A DNA stretch of 25,882 bases, from positions 1 through 25,882 of the forward strand of contig JBNJCV010000021.1 of NCBI GenBank assembly GCA_051744245.1, given 5' to 3'. Below, piece after piece: positions 15,495 to 23,072 of the stretch. Origin of the DNA: M55B165 sp051744245. Lineage in GTDB: Bacteria > Actinomycetota > Humimicrobiia > Humimicrobiales > Humimicrobiaceae. A model generated the notes under the pieces. The model did no database searches, was not told where the DNA came from, and saw only the letters and a program-made list of their open reading frames with translations. Every line of letters starts with the position of its first letter. Position 1 is the first letter of the stretch. A program made the translations under genes and the position numbers.

Positions 15495-16000
15495 TATATT
15501 ATTCTTTTTATTGTTTCCATTAGTTCAGGATATTGACTGGTCAGCTCTTTTTTAAACTTTTTTGCATTCTGGTAATCCTTGAATTCAAATCCCGGTGAAA
15601 CAGTAGTTCCCAGAAGGGCATAACCTCTTCCTTGTTTAAGGTAAGCCGCCTGCCAGGTATTCTTAGGTACCATGTACTGTAGCCTCTGGCCGCTAAATAT
15701 ATCATTGCCCAGGGTAACCTTTCTGCATTTACCATTCCCCAGAAAGTTTATTATCTCTACAGGCTTTCCCATATAGAAATGGAATATTTCATCGCTTTTT
15801 ATACGGTGTAGGTGCGAAAAATTTTTTTCTGTTATGAGGTAAACAATTGAGGTATAGTAATTCCTATAGCCTTTATACCTGTCCGGCAAACCATCTTCAC
15901 CAATCTTTTCCTTTGACCTATAAATTTCAGTATAGTATCCTCCTTCATCAGGGAGAGGCTTCAAGTTGAAATATCTGATTATTCTTTCTACGTCATTCAT
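15494..16000 (-). CDS. DUF985 (cupin_5) family protein
   Basis: The 168-residue protein matches the DUF985 cupin family, whose members are small beta-barrel proteins without an established general function; some are described as sugar-phosphate epimerase-like. Visible landmarks are MNDVERIIRYFNLKPLPDEGGYYTEIYRS, TSIVYLITEKNFSHLHRIKSDEIFHFY (metal-type His/Glu of the cupin), VPKNTWQAAYL and GTTVSPGFEFKDYQ near the end. Length is typical. It overlaps the RDD gene start by one base and its own start overlaps the stop of the alpha/beta-hydrolase remnant by several bases, which shows an older three-gene operon. No Shine-Dalgarno is obvious. Confidence 0.88.
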   Translation of the reverse strand: MNDVERIIRYFNLKPLPDEGGYYTEIYRSKEKIGEDGLPDRYKGYRNYYTSIVYLITEKNFSHLHRIKSDEIFHFYMGKPVEIINFLGNGKCRKVTLGNDIFSGQRLQYMVPKNTWQAAYLKQGRGYALLGTTVSPGFEFKDYQNAKKFKKELTSQYPELMETIKRII

Positions 16001-16225
16001 AAATAAAATCTTTTATAATTTCTACAAACCTTTTGGTTGCGTATAACCTGGGGTATGCCCTGTTTTTTCCAAGCTCATTACTTTCGCCTTTGGGTAAATA
16101 TTCTTCAAATTTCTCCTTTTACCTTCCTTAACAATATCATCTTTGGATTCAATGATTAATATCCTTCCCTTCTATCCAGCTAAATCATCTTTAAAATCAT
16201 AGTTTTTAAAATAACCATACATGGA
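15993..16225 (-). pseudogene. Alpha/beta-hydrolase, C-terminal remnant
   Basis: The minus strand gives YGYFKNYDFKDDLAG, a stop replacing a probable Trp, GRILIIESKDDIV, KNIYPKAKVMSLEKTGHTPG, and after a one-base frame change FVEIIKDFIYE and a stop. The pattern 'ILIIES-x-DD' (catalytic Asp), 'YP-A-V-x-x-x-GH' (catalytic His) and a closing 'F-x-E-x-I-x-x-F' helix is the C-terminal third of an alpha/beta hydrolase. The N-terminal two-thirds with the nucleophile elbow is missing. The final TGA overlaps the start of the cupin gene, so this was the first gene of that operon. Again the frame change lies at an A run. Confidence 0.7.
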
Positions 16226-16288
16226 CTTGGTTTTAATATATTAAAAATTATAATAAAATATCTGTAATTTAAAAAACAATTAATTTAA

Positions 16289-16939
16289 TTGGATTACTTT
16301 TTTAACTACATTCAAATATTTTTTTTAGCTATTTTTCTTTTATTTGTCATAGGGAAAACCATTTATATCAAAAGAAAAAGCAAAATTAATGCAATAGCAT
16401 TAAGCTTTGGAAAGGATGGGCTAAGGCATGTAGTAGAAATACTCTTGTTTTTGGTGGTAAATATATGGAGCTTTGAAGTTCTGTTTTATTCGCTTAACCT
16501 GGATTTTAAAATTTTTCGGTTTCCTTTCAGCATTAAATTATTTGACAATCTTACCTTAAAAGTTCTCGGTTTCTTTTTGGTATGCTCAGGATTTACTTTT
16601 TTTATTTGGGCTCTTATTAATCTGGGGAATTCCTGGAGGCTAGGTATCGATGATAAAAAGCCTGGAAAACTTATAATGGGAGGTATATACCGGTTTTCCC
16701 GGCATCCTATTTATCTTTTTTTTAACCTTTATTTTTTGGGCACTTTTTTAATTTGGGGAAACTTAATTTTCTTAATTTTTTGGATAATTATTACTCTAAT
16801 GCTTCATTACCAGATAATCCAGGAGGAAAAATTCCTAATTAAGCTTCACCGGCAAAAATACCTAAAATACATGGATAGCGTTGGAAGATATATTACTTTC
16901 AAAACTAATTTCGGGCAACCTGAATATTTAGATAAATAA
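16289..16939 (+). CDS. Isoprenylcysteine carboxyl methyltransferase-like membrane methyltransferase
   Basis: The 216-residue protein has five or so hydrophobic segments. It has the C-terminal signature of the ICMT/PEMT-like family: LGNSWRLGIDDKKPGKLIMGGIYRFSRHPIYLFF, then a long hydrophobic pair and QEEKFLIKLHRQKYLKYMDSVGRYI, which form the SAM-binding pocket at the membrane face. Prokaryotic members often methylate unknown lipophilic or thiol substrates. The only in-frame start is TTG at 16289, preceded directly by a TAA stop and lacking a Shine-Dalgarno, so either initiation is weak or the extreme 5' end has been lost. It converges with the GGDEF gene, leaving 7 bases between them. Confidence 0.75.
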   Translation: MDYFFNYIQIFFLAIFLLFVIGKTIYIKRKSKINAIALSFGKDGLRHVVEILLFLVVNIWSFEVLFYSLNLDFKIFRFPFSIKLFDNLTLKVLGFFLVCSGFTFFIWALINLGNSWRLGIDDKKPGKLIMGGIYRFSRHPIYLFFNLYFLGTFLIWGNLIFLIFWIIITLMLHYQIIQEEKFLIKLHRQKYLKYMDSVGRYITFKTNFGQPEYLDK

Positions 16940-16946
16940 TCCTGAA

Positions 16947-19037
16947 TTATTCTTCTTTTATTATCTGGATAAAATTGTAAACAAGGTTCGGGTCAAATTG
17001 CTCTCCAGCCCCCTTCTTTAACTCTTTTATAATGCTTGGCTTTTTCATGGGAGCTTTATATGGGGTGCCCTTTTTCATCTTCTGGTATGCTTCAACAATT
17101 GCAATAATTCTTGCCACGATAGGAATATTTTCTCCTTTTAAACCCTGGGGGTAGCCCCCTCCATTCCAATGCTCATGGTGAGACAGGACATCAAATGCAA
17201 TATGGGACAGTTGTGGACTGGCAATGCATATGTGGTATCCAATTTCAGTATGCTTCTTTATAAGGTTCCATTCCTGCCTGCTAAGTTTTTTTTTGCTCTC
17301 AACCAGTTCTCCAGAAATGGAAACCATCCCTATATCATAAAAGGATGATATTAGGTTTATTTTAGCCAGGCTATGGCCGGAAAGCTTTATTTTTTTACCT
17401 AATTTCAGGGCTAGCTCTGCCACTGTATGATCAAAACTGGCTTGCAGCCCCAGCTTATCTTTCAGGCTGTTTTTTAATGTATAAATAATGGAGGTAGAAA
17501 CTTCCTTAGATTCTGCAAGTTTTACCCTATACATGTCATTTTCAGCCTCAGCCAATTTTTTATTCATATTCTGATAAACTTTTGTTTTAATTGACAACCC
17601 CAATGAAATACTCAAAGGGATCCTGCTCTTATTTTCAACCAGGAGCCTGTCTTTTATCCTTTTAATTAAAAAATTAGTGGTATTTCTTGTAGTTCTGGGA
17701 AGAAGTACCGCAAACTCATCACCGCCCCACCGGGCAATTATATCTTCTTCCCTCAGGCAATCTTCCAATATTGAGGCAGCTAATTTTAAAAGCTTATCTC
17801 CTTCTGTATGGCCAAAAGCATCATTTATAAGTTTTAAACCATTAACGTCCCCCATTATAATGCATAAGGGTAGCTGCCTCCGCGTATCCAGCCTTTTAAT
17901 TTCTTCTTCAAAATAATCCCTATTATACAGGCCAGTCAGCTTGTCATGAAATGACAGGTACTTTATTTCATCCTCTGCTTTTTTACGGGCAGTAATATCC
18001 CTGACAATGGACATTACTACATCTTCACTTTGCCATTTAAAAATCCTCGAATTTACTTCAACCAGCATTTTTGTACCGTCCTTTAACTTATGCACCATAT
18101 CATAGGTATAATGCCCATCAGAAATTAACCTGTTGCGTATAAATACTAACTTTTCTTTGGAAGAATTATCTAATATGTCCAGAGGGGTTAAATTTAAAAA
18201 TTCATCTTTGCTATAACCGTATCTTTCGCATGCAGTTTTATTTACCTGGATATATTTACCAAGCTTTTTTGATTTGCTTTTTAACCTATAAAAAAAAATG
18301 GGATCATTTGCATTATTAAATAAAACCTCAAATATTTCTTTATCTTTTTTTAGCTGCTTTTCATTTATCTTCTGGACTACAGCAGTGCTAAACTGATTGC
18401 ATAAAATTTCAAACCTTTTTAAGTCTTTTTTAGTTAGATTATTTCTAGAAAAGAGTTCCACCAATCCAATTGGTTTTTCTCTATAAACTACCGGCATGCT
18501 CACCAGAGATTTTATATCTAGAATCTTATATATTTGAGGAATAATTTTATCTTTTAAACTATCTTCAATACAAGCGGCTTCTACAGACTCTGTTATTATT
18601 TCTTTTATTTTTTCTTTTTTATTATATATCCTTGGAACTGCCTTATTTAGGATATCCATATAAAGGTTACCTTCAGATAGGGCTAATTTAATTTTAGGGA
18701 TTTTAACCCCTAAGATTTCTTCAATCTTTTCTTTAGTTTTTTCTTCTAAACTTAAGCTACCTACTTCTAAATATTCTTGGTCCCCTGTTAAAAAATATAC
18801 TAATGCTCCATAACTGTTAAATGCTTTCCTAGTTAAGCTTGAAAAGAGCTTGGCAACTTCGTGCAGGCTTTTTCTTTGATTTATTGCATCATTGATTTTA
18901 TTAATAATCACAAGGTTGTTGTTTTGGTTATTCCTATTTATGTTACCCCCTAGTTTTAAAGAAAAAAACTTACAAGCATCTATTAAAATCCTTATAAAAG
19001 AATTAAAGATATGGAGAAATAAAAATTTTACCCCCAC
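16947..19037 (-). CDS. GAF-PAS-GGDEF protein with degenerate HD-GYP domain
   Basis: This cytoplasmic signalling protein has a GAF-like domain (about 50-222), a PAS domain (233-350, ending DITARKKAEDE), a GGDEF diguanylate cyclase domain (357-515) and a C-terminal HD-GYP-like domain (525-690). The catalytic RWGGDEF (437-442) is intact, and RxxD (429-432) five residues before it is a product-inhibition I-site, so it probably makes c-di-GMP. The HD-GYP half has lost key residues: the HD pair is YD (FYDIG, 567-571), the HHExxDGxGYP motif is HHEHWNGGGYP, and the usual DAYD is EAYQ. It is therefore unlikely to hydrolyse c-di-GMP and may instead sense it. The first 30 residues look like a hydrophobic amphipathic segment; a later start is possible. 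Confidence 0.88.
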   Translation of the reverse strand: MGVKFLFLHIFNSFIRILIDACKFFSLKLGGNINRNNQNNNLVIINKINDAINQRKSLHEVAKLFSSLTRKAFNSYGALVYFLTGDQEYLEVGSLSLEEKTKEKIEEILGVKIPKIKLALSEGNLYMDILNKAVPRIYNKKEKIKEIITESVEAACIEDSLKDKIIPQIYKILDIKSLVSMPVVYREKPIGLVELFSRNNLTKKDLKRFEILCNQFSTAVVQKINEKQLKKDKEIFEVLFNNANDPIFFYRLKSKSKKLGKYIQVNKTACERYGYSKDEFLNLTPLDILDNSSKEKLVFIRNRLISDGHYTYDMVHKLKDGTKMLVEVNSRIFKWQSEDVVMSIVRDITARKKAEDEIKYLSFHDKLTGLYNRDYFEEEIKRLDTRRQLPLCIIMGDVNGLKLINDAFGHTEGDKLLKLAASILEDCLREEDIIARWGGDEFAVLLPRTTRNTTNFLIKRIKDRLLVENKSRIPLSISLGLSIKTKVYQNMNKKLAEAENDMYRVKLAESKEVSTSIIYTLKNSLKDKLGLQASFDHTVAELALKLGKKIKLSGHSLAKINLISSFYDIGMVSISGELVESKKKLSRQEWNLIKKHTEIGYHICIASPQLSHIAFDVLSHHEHWNGGGYPQGLKGENIPIVARIIAIVEAYQKMKKGTPYKAPMKKPSIIKELKKGAGEQFDPNLVYNFIQIIKEE

Positions 19038-19149
19038 CTGCCCTTTATATTCTACTACTTCTAAAAGTATTTTAAAAATTAAACTTTTTGGTATTTTAAT
19101 TAAGAAAAAGTAAATGATAGTATGAAAGTAAATTTTATAATTTATTAAT

Positions 19150-20061
19150 ATGGAATCAGACCAATATCTCTTATCACTTAATTTAGACAGGATCCCTCAA
19201 AAGATTGAAAATTTCATTAGAGCCTATGCCTTAAGCTTAAACAGAGATGGCGCAGTGGTTGGCTTAAGTGGAGGCCTGGATTCATCCTTAATGCTTAAAT
19301 TATGCGCAAGTGCATTAGGACCCAAAAGGGTTATGGCAATAATACTTCCAGAACGGGACTCAAATAAAGAAAATATAAGGGATGCTATAAATTATGCAAA
19401 GAAATTAAGAGTAAAATATTTGGTAAAAAAGATTACTCTCCCTTTATGGTCAATAGGGGCTTACAATTTATTTCCCCCAACTTTTCTTTTTAGAAAAAAT
19501 GTTATAGAAAATTATGTCAGAAGAAAAAAAGAAAGTATTTCTAAAAGAGTAGGCAAAGACCCTTTTATGGTAAATCTAGAGGGCACAAATGACAAAGAAA
19601 TGGCTAAAGGTATTGCCTATTACAGGATAAAACACAGGATACGTTCGGCTATCCTTTTTTATTATTCAGAACTACACAATTATCTTTATGTGGGTGCGGC
19701 TAATAAAAGCGAATGGCTTACCGGTTTCTTTGTAAAATACGGAGACAGCATAGCTGACATACAACCTATTCTAAATGTTTACAAAACCCAAATATTTGAA
19801 ATTGCCAGACATGTTGGTTTGCCTGAACACCTGATAAAGAAACCACCCGCCCCCGATCTTATGCCTGGACTTAATGATAAAGATTTTATAAAGTTACCTT
19901 ATAAGAGTCTTGATTTGATTCTGGCAGGGTTAGAAAATAATTATACATACCACCACATTGCAGAAATAGTAAATACTTCAATTGGAGAAGTAGAAAGGGT
20001 GGAAAAGATAATGAATAAATCTGAATGGCTTAGGCTGCAACCAATATCACTTAAAATATAA
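19150..20061 (+). CDS. nadE: NAD+ synthetase, ammonia-dependent type
   Basis: NadE converts nicotinic acid adenine dinucleotide to NAD+ using ATP and ammonia. The 303-residue protein carries the ATP-pyrophosphatase loop GLSGGLDSSL (SGGLDSS at 40-46), ILPERDSNKENIRDA, and GTNDKEMAKGIAYYRIKHRIR. It also has GAANKSEWLTGFFVKYGDSIADIQPI and YKTQIFEIARHVGLPEHLIKKPPAPDL, the standard order for the family. There is no glutaminase domain, so it should take free ammonia or borrow a partner. The region after ANKSEW differs slightly from the usual 'KYGDGGVDI' (GDSIADI). No Shine-Dalgarno is visible, and TATAAT (19136-19141) lies only 8 bases before the ATG, which would give an almost leaderless mRNA. It is followed by the methyltransferase after 3 bases. 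Confidence 0.88.
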   Translation: MESDQYLLSLNLDRIPQKIENFIRAYALSLNRDGAVVGLSGGLDSSLMLKLCASALGPKRVMAIILPERDSNKENIRDAINYAKKLRVKYLVKKITLPLWSIGAYNLFPPTFLFRKNVIENYVRRKKESISKRVGKDPFMVNLEGTNDKEMAKGIAYYRIKHRIRSAILFYYSELHNYLYVGAANKSEWLTGFFVKYGDSIADIQPILNVYKTQIFEIARHVGLPEHLIKKPPAPDLMPGLNDKDFIKLPYKSLDLILAGLENNYTYHHIAEIVNTSIGEVERVEKIMNKSEWLRLQPISLKI

Positions 20062-20064
20062 ATC

Positions 20065-20790
20065 ATGTCCAAGAAAAAGATAATAATAATTGCTGCCTCT
20101 ATAGTAATAGTTCTGGTGATAATAGGACTTACCATATTTTTTACCAACCAGGAAACAGATATCCAAAAATATGAGCAACTAAGAAAAAAAATGGTGGAAA
20201 CCCAGATACTTGCCAGAGGTATAAAGGACAGTGGTGTAATTAGAGCTATGGAAAAAGTACCCCGTCATAAGTTTGTAGATGAAGACCAAAGAAGCCATGC
20301 TTATGAGGATAGGCCTCTTCCAATAGGACAGGGCCAAACCATATCCCAGCCTTATATAGTTGCATTGATGACTGAAGAGCTTAACTTGAATAAAGATGAT
20401 AAAGTCCTGGAGATAGGAACAGGTTCTGGATACCAGGCAGCAATCCTAGCAGAAATAGTGGATGAAGTATATACCGTTGAAATAATTACGGATTTATATG
20501 AAAAAGCTGAGCAGAGGCTTCATGAGATGTATCCGGAAGTAAAGGTATCCAATCATGATGGGTATTATGGTTGGGAAGAGCATGCCCCATTTGATAAAAT
20601 AATAGTAACGGCAGCACCGGATCACATACCGCAACCATTGGTAAACCAGCTGAAAGAAGATGGCATAATGGTAATTCCGGTAGGCCCCCCCGGTTGGAAC
20701 CAGGTTTTATGGAAAGTAACTAAGGAAAATGGGGAAGTAATCACTGAAAAGATAATAGATGTAGTATTTGTGCCTTTAACCAGGGAATAG
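20065..20790 (+). CDS. pcm: Protein-L-isoaspartate O-methyltransferase with N-terminal membrane anchor
   Basis: Pcm repairs isoaspartyl residues in damaged proteins using SAM. The catalytic part fits well: MVETQILARGIKDSGVIRAM, VPRHKFV, IGQGQTISQPYIVA (substrate loop), motif I VLEIGTGSGYQAAILAE (114-130), DGYYGWEEHAPFDKIIVTAA, and VIPVGPPGWNQ. Unlike usual Pcm proteins (about 210 residues, soluble), it begins with MSKKK followed by a 22-residue hydrophobic helix (6-27). By the positive-inside rule this would anchor the enzyme and put the catalytic domain outside the cytoplasm, though SAM is cytoplasmic; the reversed topology is also possible. There is no lipobox or clear signal cleavage site. 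It is 3 bases behind nadE without a Shine-Dalgarno, so translation is probably coupled. Confidence 0.88.
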   Translation: MSKKKIIIIAASIVIVLVIIGLTIFFTNQETDIQKYEQLRKKMVETQILARGIKDSGVIRAMEKVPRHKFVDEDQRSHAYEDRPLPIGQGQTISQPYIVALMTEELNLNKDDKVLEIGTGSGYQAAILAEIVDEVYTVEIITDLYEKAEQRLHEMYPEVKVSNHDGYYGWEEHAPFDKIIVTAAPDHIPQPLVNQLKEDGIMVIPVGPPGWNQVLWKVTKENGEVITEKIIDVVFVPLTRE

Positions 20791-20791
20791 G

Positions 20792-20834
20792 AATACTGGA
20801 TAAACTTATAAGAAGTTACCGGTATTAATTTTTT
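20792..20834 (+). terminator. Candidate rho-independent terminator after pcm
   Basis: AATACTGG and CCGGTATT form an 8-bp stem with one G-U pair and a 19-base loop, followed by AATTTTTT. The stem starts 1 base after the pcm stop, so it may end the nadE-pcm transcript. The large loop lowers confidence. Confidence 0.5.
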
Positions 20835-20835
20835 A

Positions 20836-21105
20836 AATCATTTGAGACTAGTTATTCTAAGTCCTGGTTTACAAACATGATAAACCCACAAGCACCATCT
20901 ATAACTTAGGTTGTTTTCACCATTCCACCGTCATTTTTATTGCTCTTCTTATTCTTGGATAGGTTCCTAGTGATGAATATGTCACTATTCAGGTATGGAT
21001 TTTTGAGGTCAATTCTAGGGAATTCTTCAATTGTTTCGGATGAAAACAATATAAATGATTTACTATATTTGTCAGTTTTAGATAATGTAAGTTTTTGGGC
21101 CTATT
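20836..21105 (-). pseudogene. Possible decayed coding region, unidentified
   Basis: In one minus frame the translation runs KYSKSFILFSSETIEEFPRI, DLKNPYLNSDIFITRN and DGGMVKTT, then a stop, VIDGACGFIMFVN and another stop. Composition and the repeated acidic/basic pattern look protein-like, and the phrase IDGACGF recalls small uncharacterised proteins that begin with a similar Cys-Gly motif. I cannot assign a family. It lies in the 980-base gap between pcm and the sugar dehydrogenase. Confidence 0.3.
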
Positions 21106-21115
21106 GCTTAGGCCC
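21097..21115. repeat. Perfect 7-bp inverted repeat (hairpin)
   Basis: GGGCCTA and TAGGCCC flank a 5-base loop. It is GC-rich compared with its surroundings. A run of T lies before it on the plus strand and no T run follows on either strand, so it is not a normal intrinsic terminator. Confidence 0.5.
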
Positions 21116-21224
21116 TTAGAGTTATAAATTCAAATTCTAATTTCTTAATATTGTTAATTACAAAACCATAATAATTACAAAAATTATTTAATACAAGTTT
21201 TCTGCTGAAATTTGTCTAGTCTTT

Positions 21225-21477
21225 TTAATAGGTAGTCTCTTCTGGGACCAGCGAGTCTAGATTTATGTTGTAGTAAATTTTTCCTTCAAATTTTTTCCTA
21301 TCTTGTACCAGTCATCTTCTTTCTTTTTAGGATCAGTGTATCTTTTCCAGATATCTCCCACTCTACGGGGTCACTTTTTTTTAAAATTCATGGCTTCCGC
21401 AAAAGACCTAGGAAAGTTTATGTAATATTGATTGAAATTTTTCCTTGATATTTATTGTATCTTGGTTGGATAGCCAT
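21225..21477 (-). pseudogene. AbrB/MazE-type DNA-binding (antitoxin-like) gene, decayed
   Basis: An AGGAG Shine-Dalgarno and an ATG at 21477 precede MAIQPRYNKYQGKISINIT. After frame changes come SFAEAMNFKK, SDPVEWEISGKDTLILKRKK, DDWYKIGKNLKEKFYYN and LVPEETTY with a clean stop. The block 'I-x-x-P-x-S-F-A-E-A-x-x-x-K-K-x-D-x-V-x-W-x-I-x-x-x-x-L-x-L-K' is the SpoVT/AbrB fold of MazE-like antitoxins and transition regulators. At least three frame changes are present, two of them in A runs. No toxin gene adjoins it; the upstream and downstream segments do not show one. It was a small regulator, now silent. Confidence 0.6.
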
Positions 21478-21770
21478 CTTTTTCTCCTGATTAATTATAA
21501 AAGTATCAAGAATTTGGCAACAAGCCCAAGATATTATACTATCCAAAATAAACTGGTATTATATAAAATTGGAAAATAAAATCCGAAAGCATAAAAGATT
21601 TAAGCCCCTACAAGGTTAAAGAGAAAGATAACCAGGACTGTTGCTAGTCTATAAGAGATGCCCGGGGAACCATGTCAAATTTATAGGTGTAAGAAAATAC
21701 TATTTCTGGTAAATGTTTAACGGAAATATTGAAATAAATTATTTTTATTTTAAAGGTAAAAAGGTGAATT
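21478..21770. other. Gene-free leader upstream of the sugar dehydrogenase
   Basis: No gene is seen here. A GACT...AGTC hairpin occurs near 21637-21650, but I recognise no riboswitch. The last 40 bases are AT-rich with an AAAGGT Shine-Dalgarno before the ATG at 21771. Confidence 0.4.
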
Positions 21771-23057
21771 ATGTTAAAAAAATATATCTCTATAACTTTA
21801 TTAGTTTTTTTCTTGGTACCATTCCTTATAAGTTCATGTTCACAAACTACCGGCCAGGCAAATGAACAAAATGTTACCTCGGAAGAGACAGCTATCCAAG
21901 AACAAGAAACTGCACCAAGTGAACCTGCTTCTAATGAAACTGAACAAAAAGAAGAAGCCGGTATAGATTTGGAGACATTACAGGAATTGGAAAATAATTT
22001 TAAAGTAATAAATGCCTTTCCCAATTTATCCTTTACCCAGCCATTAGATTTTCAAATTGCGGGGGATGGATCTGGCCGTATGTTTATAGTTGAAAAAAGC
22101 GGCAGGATTTCTGCAGTTGATGGTAATGCAGAATCCGAACTTTTTCTGGATATTTCTGACCAGGTAAATGATAGCGGTGGAGAAGAAGGTCTCCTGGGAT
22201 TAGCATTTCATCCTGATTTTAAAAAAAATGGCTATTTTTTTGTAAACTATACAAATAATAATGGCACGGTTGTTTCACGGTTCAAAACTATTGAAGGCAA
22301 TCCAGATAAAGCGGACCCGGAAAGTGAAGAAATAGTGATTACGTTTGACCAACCATACTCAAACCATAATGGAGGCAAACTTGCGTTTGGCCCTGATGGT
22401 TATCTATATATTTCAACAGGTGATGGCGGTGGGGCTGGAGACCCCCAGGGAAATGCACAGAATCCCGGGACTCTTTTAGGTAAGATACTCCGTATCGATA
22501 TTGATAATCAACAAACAGGGCACAGTTACGCTATTCCTCCCGATAATCCTTTTGCTGGTAATTCAGAAGGCCGCCGTGAAGAAATATATGCATATGGTCT
22601 CCGCAATCCCTGGAGATTCAGCTTTGATCCCGTAACCGGAAATTTATGGGCAGCAGATGTTGGCCAGAACAAAATAGAAGAAATAGACCTTATCGAAAAG
22701 GGGGGAAATTACGGCTGGAATATTATGGAAGGAAGCCAATGTTTCAATCCTCCATCAGGTTGTGACACTAAAGGCCTGACTCTTCCAATATATGAGTATG
22801 AGCATCCTTTAGGCAAGTCAATTACTGGAGGTTATGTCTACAGGGGCAACAGGCTACCTATACTTCAAGGTATATATATTTATGCAGATTTTGTAACAGG
22901 CTATATTTGGGGTCTTGCCTATAATGAAGGAGAAGAAGCAAGAAATTTCACTCTTGCTGAAACCAATCTAAATATTAGCTCATTTGGAATAGATGAGAAC
23001 CAGGAACTGTATCTGACAGCTTTTGATGGAAATATATATAAATTGACCTTGCCATAA
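21771..23057 (+). CDS. PQQ-dependent sugar dehydrogenase (GSDH/HHIP family) lipoprotein
   Basis: The GSDH family comprises soluble six-bladed beta-propeller dehydrogenases that oxidise aldoses with PQQ in the periplasm or outside the cell. Residues 1-23 form a lipoprotein signal peptide with lipobox I-S-S-C (C23), followed by a Glu/Gln/Thr-rich linker (24-70). The propeller starts at LSFTQPLDFQIAGDG and shows GGEEGLLGLAFHPDF (metal/active-site block), NHNGGKLAFGPDGYLYISTGDGG, LLGKILRIDID, YAYGLRNPWRFSFDP, LWAADVGQNKIEEI and YADFVTGYIWGL. All blocks are intact. PQQ cannot be confirmed, since the family also has members with other or no cofactor and no PQQ synthesis genes are in the window. An AT-rich hairpin (23052-23078) follows the stop. 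Its dead paralogue is at 4176-5438. Confidence 0.88.
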   Translation: MLKKYISITLLVFFLVPFLISSCSQTTGQANEQNVTSEETAIQEQETAPSEPASNETEQKEEAGIDLETLQELENNFKVINAFPNLSFTQPLDFQIAGDGSGRMFIVEKSGRISAVDGNAESELFLDISDQVNDSGGEEGLLGLAFHPDFKKNGYFFVNYTNNNGTVVSRFKTIEGNPDKADPESEEIVITFDQPYSNHNGGKLAFGPDGYLYISTGDGGGAGDPQGNAQNPGTLLGKILRIDIDNQQTGHSYAIPPDNPFAGNSEGRREEIYAYGLRNPWRFSFDPVTGNLWAADVGQNKIEEIDLIEKGGNYGWNIMEGSQCFNPPSGCDTKGLTLPIYEYEHPLGKSITGGYVYRGNRLPILQGIYIYADFVTGYIWGLAYNEGEEARNFTLAETNLNISSFGIDENQELYLTAFDGNIYKLTLP

Positions 23058-23072
23058 AATCATTTTTATTTT

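Noticed and set aside
16936..16952. AATAAT/ATTATT hairpin between convergent genes as a bidirectional terminator
   Set aside because: Six A-T pairs only, inside coding sequence; too weak to call.
21097..21115. GC-rich hairpin as an intrinsic terminator
   Set aside because: No T run follows the stem on either strand; the T run on the plus strand precedes it.
21590..21770. Riboswitch in the leader of the sugar dehydrogenase
   Set aside because: A small hairpin exists, but no conserved core of any riboswitch class that I know could be recognised.
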